In this document: positions 10,286 to 16,999 of the stretch, piece after piece
Position numbering within the stretch: position 1 is the stretch's first letter
Layout of the letters: each line of letters starts with the position of its first letter
Assembly: GCA_001970855.1 (NCBI GenBank)
Contig: LSSN01005687.1
Span: 1 to 16,999, forward strand
Source: Smittium culicis
Lineage: Eukaryota > Kickxellomycota > Harpellomycetes > Harpellales > Legeriomycetaceae
Direction: 5' to 3'
DNA: 16,999 nt
Translations under genes and position numbers: made by a program
Notes under the pieces: model-generated
What the model was told of the DNA's origin: nothing
The model's database searches: none
The model's input: the letters and a program-made list of their open reading frames with translations, nothing else

Positions 10286-12409
10286 TTAAAGGGACAGCAA
10301 GTCGACAGTAATTGTATCGATGACTTGCATTCCATTAGTTGTTGGAACAAGGGATTTGGAACCGTCGTTTGAAACTTTAAATTCGAGGAATCCGCCATCC
10401 AAGTATTTTGCAAGAGTAGAAGCATCAAATATCTAAAACACGAACAATATAATTATTAAGAAAAAAGGGAAGCAATATAAATTAATATGTAAAAAATAAA
10501 AATAGGAGAGCATAAAGTATTACATTATCTAGGGATAATCTAGAGTTGGATATAGCTAGTAGCTGGCTGTTGGATACTCCATAGATTGAGCGTAGGCCGA
10601 GAACAATAAGCTCGTTAATAGCTTCGCGGTTAGGTATAAGCGAGTATTTTGCAACAGCATCACTATCAGGAGAGCGGTTGATCATGGAAAGGTACGACTT
10701 GACGTCCCGGGTGTTGAAAGCAGCGATGCGGGCAGATCCGAACTGCATAATCTCATTGCGGGTATCAGTTTGCATACTTGGAGGCATTGTGTTACAGAGT
10801 GATGATATGTTTGAGAGGGAAGTGATGTTGAACCTGCTGTGGGAACCAGGACCGATGCCCAAGTAGCTGGTACCTGACCAGTAGTGCTTGTTGTGGAGAC
10901 CCTCGCTCTCGAAATTCTTCGAATAGTTGGAGACTTCGTACCTGTATAGACCAAACTCGTGCGTTTTGGAGAGTGCAGCTTCGTACATATCAGCCATCAT
11001 ATCGTTTGAGGGGAGCTGGACTTTATGTTGGGACTTTGTAGTGAGGTTGTAGAGTTTAGTTCCGTACTCCACAGTTAGCTGGTAGAGAGACATGTGAGAA
11101 TCACTTATTGATAGTAAGGTAGAGAGCTCTTCTTGAAGAGAAGTCAGAGTTTGACCAGGTCTTCCATAAATCAAATCAAAGTTTAGCTTTGGAAAAATAG
11201 ATTTGGCGGTTGATAGAGCTTTAATGCTATCTGCAGCAGTATGGTCGCGATTCATCCATTTCAGTTCTTTATCAGAAAGGGACTGGATCCCTATAGAGCA
11301 CCTATTGATTCCAGCAGCTCTGAAGTCGTTCATTTTTTGAATTTCGACTAGCTATTTAAACAAAATGTAAAATAAGATGGAAATTATGGAAAGTTGGAAG
11401 AGGTTCATACTTACAGTTGGGTTGGTCTAAAAGTAAATAGGAGAAAAATAAGAGTTAGTTGTGGAGGGTTGAGGTTATGGAAATAAAGGTATGGAAAGAA
11501 GTATATTTGGAGGTGGAGGGGGGGGGGGTGATTACTTCGATAGTTATTTCAGCATTTTGTAGTATATTGGCCTTTTTGGCGAGAGTATTGATGAAACGGT
11601 TGATGAAACTCGGCTACATGAATTAATTTGTAAAAAAAATACTTATAATTATTTAATTGAATATAATGGATAATGGAATGGAAAGAGGGTTAATAAAAGT
11701 GAATGTTATGTACACTTGATAGACCTATAAATTTTTTGAATGCAGTAATTGAATTCGATTTAATTAGGGAGTTTTTTTTTTTTTTTTTTTTCAGTTAGGG
11801 TAAAGATAATTTGTTAGTATAATATGGGTAGAGAGGTAAAGAAAGTTTGGGGTATAATAAATATGGGGGGTGACTTACTTGGAGTACCGCCTTAAAGCAG
11901 ATGTTAATATATAATATTTATGTTAAGGATTAGGGTATTAAATAGCGTGTTGAAGAAAATGGGTATGAGGAGTAGTTAATATTGTTAAAGTTGAAATGTA
12001 AGAAAAAATAAAATAAAAAAAAGGGTGATGGGGATACCTCCAAAGTATATGCTTGGTATTGTAGGGGTTGAGTTTAGGGAAGACAATCTGTTTTGGAGTT
12101 CTTTTATGATGGCGTCTTGTACGGGCTCGTTTAAAGGATCCTTAGTGACATATTTGTTGAAGTTGCAGAATATACATTTGCTAGAAATTGAAAAAGTAAA
12201 ATGTAGATTTAGAGCTATAAAATTGTTGAGTTGTTGGAGGGCTAAAAGAAAAAGGAGAGAGTGGGTAAGAGTTGATAGGACGAATGGGATATTTACAATT
12301 GACAGTAGGGCCAGTGGACATATATAGAAAGCAAGTTTTGGTTTTTTTTGAGAGAAGTGTAGAGCCTAGATTTGGGCAAGAGAGAGCTTTTTATGACTAA
12401 ACCAGACAT
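10286..12409 (-). CDS. HemW/RSAD1-type radical SAM protein (heme chaperone), eight exons
   Basis: Exons in coding order: 12409-12297, 12180-12038, 11890-11879, 11724-11714, 11613-11536, 11426-11415, 11351-10524, 10432-10286. All seven introns are GT-AG; the join gives 447 residues. Residues 1-28 are basic, Ser/Leu-rich and without acidic residues, suggesting mitochondrial import. HWPYC...C...C gives C36-x3-C40-x2-C43-x-F45: the [4Fe-4S]/SAM site, with the Phe of HemW rather than the fourth Cys of HemN. YFGGGTPS ends at residue 90, EITIETNPT at 115-123, and AGINRCSIGIQ at 136-146. HNKHYW at 276-281 is the HNxxYW motif tied to heme binding. Known HemW proteins bind heme and are thought to deliver it to respiratory enzymes; they are often misnamed coproporphyrinogen oxidase. 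The exon joins come from family alignment and splice sites, not transcripts. An open frame starting at 11333 alone would miss the whole catalytic N-terminus. Confidence 0.9.
11415..11426 (-). other. 12-nt micro-exon (exon 6 of the HemW gene)
   Basis: TTTTAG precedes and GTAAGT follows the 12 bases encoding TNPT. They complete the family motif E-x-NP between EITIE (exon 5) and LVEIQKM (exon 7). The number of residues from NPT to the following AGINR (17 after NPT/NPG) matches E. coli HemW as I recall it. Confidence 0.8.
11714..11724 (-). other. 11-nt micro-exon (exon 4 of the HemW gene)
   Basis: TTATAG precedes and GTACAT follows. The exon finishes the Ser codon of GGGTPS and adds LSS, restoring frame from phase 1 to phase 0. 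With it, the spacing from GGGTPS to AEIT is 23 residues, as in E. coli HemW. A 9-nt alternative (donor GTGTAC) would leave the frame wrong. Confidence 0.65.
11879..11890 (-). other. 12-nt micro-exon (exon 3 of the HemW gene)
   Basis: TTTAAG precedes and GTAAGT follows. Exon 2 ends in TTTGGAG before GTATCC, so joining gives YFGGGTP plus one base of Ser: the most conserved loop of the family after the Cys cluster. A stop lies directly upstream in this frame, which argues against a longer exon. Confidence 0.8.
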
Positions 12410-12768
12410 GTTATTAATTAAACTAGAAATGAGAAGTTTTAAAGGGTATGAGGGAGAAAGAGAGGAATTATTGGAATGAGGATCAACTTTTTGTTTTAAG
12501 AGAATTTAATATTTACTTTTTTTATTATTTTTTGGAGAATGAGTACGATGACTTGTCTTAATTAGATTATAGATAAAAAATTTAGGGGAGACTGGAGAGA
12601 TGTAAAAAAAATGGGAGAGATTCAAGAATGAATGAAAATGAGAGAGATATATATGAGGGAGGGAGAATTTTATTTTGAAATTCAAAAAAACAAATTAAAA
12701 AAAAACCAAGCGTGGAGGGGTTTATAATATGGGGGCACCGAAATTTATATTTAAGTGAATTAAGGATT
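12410..12768. other. 5' flank of the HemW gene and 3' flank of RPS29
   Basis: The plus strand is rich in purines and T and very poor in C, so the transcribed sense (minus) is pyrimidine/A-rich and G-poor. No gene is apparent. It presumably holds the HemW promoter and the RPS29 3' end. Confidence 0.5.
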
Positions 12769-13050
12769 TTAGCGGGTCTATATGAGGATAGAATAGAGGT
12801 TAAAATATGGGTTTAAGTAAGGGTTAAAATTAAGAGTAGTATAAAGGGAGGAGTATATGGTGTTAAAGTGGTTATGGGAGATGATTACCTTGGTGAAACC
12901 GATATCAGCGGCGTTTTCACGGAAGCATTGACGGCAGATGTTTAGGCCGTATTTGCGGATCAAACCCATGCGGTGAGTGCAGACTCTGCATTCTCTGGAA
13001 CCTTTTCCGTATTTGCGTGGTCTAGTGAAGAAGACAGCTTCGTGTGCCAT
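12769..13050 (-). CDS. RPS29: 40S ribosomal protein S29 (uS14)
   Basis: This small zinc-binding protein sits in the head of the 40S subunit. Exon 1 (13050-12889) encodes 54 residues starting MAHEAVFF; exon 2 (12777-12769) encodes only Thr-Arg and the stop. The total of 56 residues equals the family length, and the end FTKTR parallels FNKFR of yeast. The four zinc ligands are C21, C24, C39 and C42 (CRVC...CRQC), and [10 protein letters not shown] is intact. The phase-0 intron (12778-12888, 111 nt) starts GTAATC and ends TAG; the only AG in it is the acceptor, so the second exon is well fixed. Without splicing the frame would run on into a Phe/Tyr/Asn-rich tail that no S29 has. The intron has no G except its first and last bases. 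Confidence 0.95.
12778..12888 (-). other. RPS29 intron without internal G
   Basis: In transcript sense the 111 nt contain G only at position 1 and position 111. TTTTAAC, about 26 nt before the acceptor, is a possible branch site. The lack of any internal AG or GT leaves a single possible splice. Confidence 0.85.
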
Positions 13051-13324
13051 TGTCGAATATTATTAAAATATGGGGGTTGGAGGTTTTTTTTTAAAAAGTT
13101 CGTTTAAAAAAAAATCAAATTTTTTGATAAAATTCAAGAAAGAAAGAGAAGGAACCAACAAAAAGAGTAATCGTAAAAATAGGTTTTTTTTCCGTTGCGT
13201 GAAAGAAAAAATGGCATAGCTTTTTTAATTGATTTTTTTTTAATATTGGATGGGGGTCTGATACCAGACAATGTGAGCCAATAGAAAGCGCATATAGGCG
13301 CTGGATCATTAATTGTATATCCAA
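13051..13324. other. RPS29 upstream region
   Basis: No gene is supported here. The sequence near the start is full of T-runs on the plus strand. One CCAATAGA motif lies at about 13277 and a second just beyond this stretch at about 13353; on the minus strand they read TCTATTGG, which may be CCAAT-type promoter elements for RPS29. Confidence 0.4.
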
Positions 13325-13838
13325 TTATCCTGCTAAATCGAGGGATATGTAGCCAATAGAGGATGGTTTGGCCCTGGCTGTTTGGCTAGACTGCAATTCT
13401 GAGCAGGTGTGGCGGCCTATCAAAAGAATCGCTGGATTATTTATAAGCAAATCAGGCAGTTAAGGCGGAATTAAGCGGCATCAGCCTACTCTACTTAAAA
13501 AAAACCAGTAGTTGTTGAGCATAATATAAAGCATGGAAAAGATGAGATGAGCAGTAGTACAGTTGAGTAGCTCAGCAATTCAGCAGTTGAGAGGTAGTAC
13601 AGTCTAGTAGCTCAGCAGTTCAGCTGTTCTGCTGTTCAGCAGAATATGGGAAGAGCTCGAGGTAAGCGGATGTGATGAGATGATGAAAAATGAAAGGCTT
13701 GGCTGGCCATAACTTACCGCTGCAGCTCCGATAAGCCAACAGATGACTCAGCCATATCGCATTTCTTATCTTTTGCTTATCTCTAAATGTCAGGGGCTGA
13801 TAAACTGACTCTTCTGTGTCCAAATTAATGTTGCTCAC
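13325..13838 (-). CDS. possible small two-exon gene, unknown function
   Basis: I do not recognise this protein. An ATG at 13838 opens a 40-codon stretch of ordinary composition (MSNINLDTEESVYQPL...) up to a strong donor GTAAGT at 13717. A possible acceptor ATAG at 13417-13420 would join it in frame to 13416-13325 and a stop, giving 70 residues with several Cys and His. The intron would be 300 nt, two to three times longer than others in the window, and would contain the 40-bp duplication. No family motif supports it. It may also be an untranslated leader or chance, so confidence is low. Confidence 0.2.
13554..13633. repeat. 40-bp tandem duplication, rich in CAGC and GTAG
   Basis: The units 13554-13593 and 13594-13633 both start GTAGTACAG and share AGTAGCTCAGCA-TTCAGC. 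They diverge in the last ten bases. A short palindrome (CTGCTG-TT-CAGCAG) follows at about 13629-13642. Confidence 0.75.
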
Positions 13839-13986
13839 ATTATTGGCTATAAATAATCAATAGTAGATATATTTGACCAATGATTGCAACATAAATTAGT
13901 AGCGACAAATGAGCCGTAAGTAAAGTGCTTTTTTGAACAAATGCAGGTTGGAGGCTTCGAGTTTGTTGTTTAGGGTTAGTTTGACT

Positions 13987-14182
13987 TTAGCCCTTTCCCG
14001 TCCAACACTCTTTAAATAGTTGAATTTTATGATTCGCTAGTCATTTAAAAGATATTTTATTATTTGCTGTTTATTCCAATAAACCAATAAATCTTAATGT
14101 CTTAGAATTATAGTATTTTAACTGAACTCTGCTGGCTGTATCTGGTGGGTCAAAAATAGTCTAGCGCCCATGAATGGGTTAG
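13987..14182. mobile_element. MITE-like TIR element, copy B
   Basis: The body is 13991-14178 (188 bp), starting CCCTTTCCCGTCCAAC and ending CATGAATGGG, flanked by TTAG on both sides (13987-13990 and 14179-14182). It matches copy A in the same orientation along its length, including TTTTATTATTTGCTG and the GGGTCAAAAATAGTCTA end. It is non-coding and lies about 950 bp before SER3. Confidence 0.75.
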
Positions 14183-14490
14183 CACGCAAACGCTCTAATT
14201 TTTTTTTTTAACCTGCGGATTTAAACCAGGAGACTTTAACCTGCAGCCAGCGTCTCGGACATTTCTTCGGCACGAAAGCCCATCCCCTCCTCGACACAAC
14301 ATAAATATCCGAAATCGGACAATCGCGAATTTAACGAGTCTGCGCTTCGCTTATAAATGCAGCAGCCCTAGGCGCTGATTAATATTAAAGATATTGAGCT
14401 CCTAATCGTTATAGATTATATTGCCACTTCTTAGCAATATGGCTCAATAAGTGACTAACTACGACCCACCTAATCTCCTAGAAAAGCACC

Positions 14491-14560
14491 ATCGATATCA
14501 TAACACCTCATATGGCCCCACTTATCGATATCCTCACACATGCAGTCTCCCCCATCGATA
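14491..14560. promoter_or_regulatory. three evenly spaced ATCGATA motifs
   Basis: ATCGATA occurs at 14491-14497, 14524-14530 and 14554-14560, that is every 30-33 bases or about three helical turns. The first two continue as ATCGATATC. This looks like a cluster of binding sites about 575-645 bp before the SER3 start; the factor is unknown. Confidence 0.4.
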
Positions 14561-14981
14561 GCCGAAATAATGGGCGTTTGGGTCTGTATCTCAATACGCC
14601 CAGCCGAACGCTCGCTGATTACTAATCCTGCCCAATACCATTTCTCCTGCTACCACTCATCTCCGTCACCACTGGTCCAATCACTGCCTATCACTAGCCA
14701 GCATCTGAGCAATAATATTCGTATAATTCATACCTCAAACTTTATCTGACCAACAATAATCTAATTTAATCCTGCCAACCATTTGGAAGCATTATCCCAA
14801 AATAGATGTTCTGTGAGCTCTTTTTTTTTTTTTTTATTGATTTGTCTGATCTTCCTGTAAGTTGAGCCTCTCACAAATAAACCATAAGCTTAATAATACA
14901 ACGATCTGCTTTATTTAGCCATATCTAACAAACACTACTACTAGCCAACTCTCGCCTCTAACCACTTCTACCACCATAACT

Positions 14982-14989
14982 TATAAATA
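14982..14989 (+). promoter_or_regulatory. TATA box of SER3
   Basis: TATAAATA lies 146 bp before the start codon inside a G-poor leader, identical to the octamer before FES1. The longer distance leaves room for a leader of about 100 nt. Confidence 0.5.
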
Positions 14990-15134
14990 CTCTGCTGATT
15001 CTCCATCCATCATCCACTTGATACCTCATACTTTATCTCTATTAAATTCAAAGCCTGCTTATAACCCTCTTCTAATTAAGCTTTTGTATATTCTACTACT
15101 CCCACTTACTATATTCTTGTAAATATCTCCCACC

Positions 15135-16451
15135 ATGCTAAACACTCCACCCTCAAACGGCGTCCCTGTTTCTCGCAGAACAAGCTACAACACTCACGAT
15201 CCCGTAACCAGAAACTTACATCCTGTTAACACTGGCTCAATCAAAGTCCTCCTACTCGAAGGTATCAGCCAGCAAGCTGTAAACAATATCTCCGCCGCCG
15301 GCTATCAAGTCGAATCCATCTCAAAAGGTCTTACCGACGAAGAACTCATCGAAAAAATTAAAGACGTCCACGCCATCGGTATCCGCAGCAAAACTAACTT
15401 AACCAAGAAAATCCTCGAGCACGCTGAAAAACTCATCGTCATCGGCTGCTTCTGTATCGGAACTAACCAAGTCGACTTGGACTTTGCCGCTAGCCGCGGA
15501 ATCAGCGTTTTCAACTCCCCCTTCAGCAACAGCCGCAGTGTCGCTGAACTCATCATTGCTGAAATCGTCATCCTCTCCCGCATGCTCGGTGAACGTATCA
15601 AGGAAATGGCCACCGGAACATGGAACAAACTCTCTAAAAACTGTAACGAAATTCGCGGTAAAACTCTAGGTATCGTCGGTTACGGCCATATCGGAACCCA
15701 ACTCTCCGTTCTCGCCGAAGCTATGGGCATGCGCGTCATATACCACGATATCCTCCCACTCATGCCCTTAGGTATGAGCAATCAAGTTCAAAGCCTCTCT
15801 GATCTCCTCAAAAATGCCGATTTCGTCTCTCTTCACGTCCCTGAAACTCCTGACACCATCAACATGATCGGTAAAGCTGAAATCGCCCAAATGAAACCTG
15901 GCTCTTTCCTCCTAAATGCTAGTCGTGGTACCGTCGTCGATATCCCCTCCCTCGCCGACGCCCTTAGAGCTGGCCACTTGGCTGGCGCTGCCATCGACGT
16001 CTTCCCCTCTGAACCCCTCAAAAATGGTAACTACTTCGAATCTGAACTCATCGGCTGCCCCAACGTCATCATGACCCCCCATATCGGTGGCTCTACTGAA
16101 GAAGCCCAACGTCTCATCGGTATCGAAGTCAGCACCGCTATCGTCAAATTCATCAACAACGGTACTTCAACTAACGCTGTCAACTTCCCTGAAGTCGACC
16201 TCAAAGCCATCCCATCATCCGACAACACCACCCTCCGCATCGTCAACGTCCACAAAAACGTCCCCGGTGTCCTCCAACAACTCAACTCCATCCTCAGCCC
16301 TTACAACGTCACCAAACAAGTCTCCGACTCCCGTGGCGATATCGCTTACTTTATCGCTGATGTCACCCTCACTAACTCCCACGATATCAACTCCATCTAC
16401 AAAGGTATCAGCTCAATGAACGAAAATGTCATCACACGCGTCCTCTTTTAA
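15135..16451 (+). CDS. SER3: D-3-phosphoglycerate dehydrogenase (SER3/SER33 type)
   Basis: The enzyme oxidises 3-phosphoglycerate to 3-phosphohydroxypyruvate with NAD, the first step of serine synthesis in the cytosol. The frame is 438 residues, intronless, with CCACC just before the ATG. After an N-terminal extension of about 35 residues as in fungal enzymes, the substrate domain has HAIGIRSKT (79-87) and FCIGTNQVDL (106-115). The NAD fold has GYGHIG (182-187). Catalytic residues by family position are R264 (NASRG), E293 (PSEP) and H316 (PHIGG). A C-terminal ACT domain (about 367-438, starting LRIVNVHKNVPGVL) is where serine inhibits the bacterial homologue. All key residues are present. Codons are strongly biased to GGT, ATC, CTC, GTC and AAC, as in highly expressed fungal genes, and the coding strand has far more C than G. 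Overlapping frames are shadows. Confidence 0.97.
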   Translation: MLNTPPSNGVPVSRRTSYNTHDPVTRNLHPVNTGSIKVLLLEGISQQAVNNISAAGYQVESISKGLTDEELIEKIKDVHAIGIRSKTNLTKKILEHAEKLIVIGCFCIGTNQVDLDFAASRGISVFNSPFSNSRSVAELIIAEIVILSRMLGERIKEMATGTWNKLSKNCNEIRGKTLGIVGYGHIGTQLSVLAEAMGMRVIYHDILPLMPLGMSNQVQSLSDLLKNADFVSLHVPETPDTINMIGKAEIAQMKPGSFLLNASRGTVVDIPSLADALRAGHLAGAAIDVFPSEPLKNGNYFESELIGCPNVIMTPHIGGSTEEAQRLIGIEVSTAIVKFINNGTSTNAVNFPEVDLKAIPSSDNTTLRIVNVHKNVPGVLQQLNSILSPYNVTKQVSDSRGDIAYFIADVTLTNSHDINSIYKGISSMNENVITRVLF

Positions 16452-16984
16452 ATACAAAATATCTTTTTTTTTTTTACACATCTACCATCTTTTATTTATT
16501 TCTAGTATTTATTCCTTGTCATTTTTATTTATCCAATACCTATTCGCAATTTACTACACTTCTTCATACATCTCGTCACTCTTTATTTTAAGTTTCCAAG
16601 TTTTTATCGTGTACAATTGTTAATTCCAAACACTTATCTTGTCGCTAATGGATAATGGCTATAAGATCCGATACCATTTAATTTTAACTCATAGAACTAA
16701 TATAACTTTATTCCAAACTATCGGTACAAACCTACTTTGACTACTCTCATGGCCAAAATAAACTTCTTCTCTAAGCATATAAGAACATATTATTCATAAG
16801 TTAAGGCCTTCATGGTTTTCACATAAAATTATCAAACCTGCCTTGATTACAATTAACAAAATCACTACCAGGCTACAATATATTCTGGTTTCTCTTCAAA
16901 AAGACATGCACTTTTCACTTCAATTTAATAAATCATCGCATTGACTAAAACGAAGTCCAGTTGGGGCTAGTTGGCAAACTCCTT
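16452..16984. other. 3' flank of SER3, no gene seen
   Basis: The stretch starts with a T-run after the stop and stays pyrimidine-rich to about 16620. The rest is AT-rich. A 65-codon frame at 16426-16623 is hydrophobic low-complexity translation of T-rich DNA, not a gene. Confidence 0.5.
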
Positions 16985-16998
16985 GGGGGGGGGGGGGG
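16985..16998. repeat. poly-G run of 14 at the window end
   Basis: Fourteen G residues stand directly before the last base. Such runs often end contigs or are sequencing artefacts, so the true length is uncertain. Confidence 0.7.
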
Positions 16999-16999
16999 C

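Larger units (their letters stand above)
14183..15134 (+). promoter_or_regulatory. upstream region of the phosphoglycerate dehydrogenase gene
   Basis: No gene is apparent; a 69-codon frame at 14540-14749 has no features of a real protein. From about 14880 the plus strand is C/T/A-rich and G-poor (15 C and 3 G over 15061-15120 by hand count), like the leaders of the other genes. A T-run of 17 or more stands near 14820. Confidence 0.5.

Noticed and set aside
12025..12327. 100-codon plus-strand frame
   Set aside because: It is antisense to HemW exons 1-2 and intron 1, which carry the conserved Cys cluster.
13744..13750. TGACTCA, a perfect Gcn4/AP-1 site
   Set aside because: A 7-base match is expected about once in a window this size, and it lies 1.4 kb from SER3.
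13969..13980. TTAGGGTTAG, telomere-like
   Set aside because: Only about one and a half repeats, inside ordinary intergenic DNA.
16087..16419. 110-codon Ser/Thr/Pro-rich frame within SER3
   Set aside because: It is the +1 shadow of a strongly codon-biased gene whose own frame is conserved throughout.
1..16999. tRNA, rRNA, CRISPR array or bacterial operon
   Set aside because: I found no tRNA box pair, no rRNA-like segment, no regularly spaced identical repeats, and the genes are spliced eukaryotic ones.

Overview
The window looks like nuclear DNA of a fungus with an AT-rich genome. It holds four recognisable eukaryotic housekeeping genes with short GT-AG introns, a dead non-LTR retrotransposon, and three copies of a short inverted-repeat element. 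An L1-type LINE together with very AT-rich spacers would suit an early-diverging (zygomycete-grade) lineage better than a typical ascomycete. That placement is inference, and I do not name a genus.

Layout. 1-2550 is gene-free AT-rich DNA with a degenerate ~20-bp tandem repeat (2000-2128) and an unexplained segment of richer composition (~870-1440). About 2550-7750, on the minus strand, is a decayed L1-like LINE: an ORF1 with a CCHC knuckle, then an ORF2 with AP-type endonuclease, reverse transcriptase and C-terminal Cys-rich parts, broken by many stops and frameshifts. 7861-8459 carries two short TIR elements. 8480-9949 is FES1 (Hsp70 nucleotide exchange factor) with its promoter.

10286-12409, minus strand, is a HemW/RSAD1-type radical SAM gene. 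I rebuilt it as eight exons, three of them only 11-12 nt, giving 447 residues. 12769-13050, minus strand, is RPS29 (ribosomal protein uS14), with one intron just before its last two codons. 13051-15134 is intergenic: a possible small two-exon gene, a 40-bp duplication, a third TIR element and the SER3 upstream region. 15135-16451 is SER3/SER33-type 3-phosphoglycerate dehydrogenase. The window ends in a poly-G run.

The genes are independent eukaryotic units, not an operon: FES1 serves cytosolic Hsp70, HemW probably acts in mitochondria on heme delivery, uS14 is in the 40S subunit, and SER3 starts serine synthesis. The most unusual observations are the micro-exon structure of the HemW gene, two introns whose only G residues are the first and last base, the 187-191 bp TIR family with 4-bp TTAA-like target duplications, and the sharp GC rise inside FES1. 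I found no convincing new defence or mobile system.
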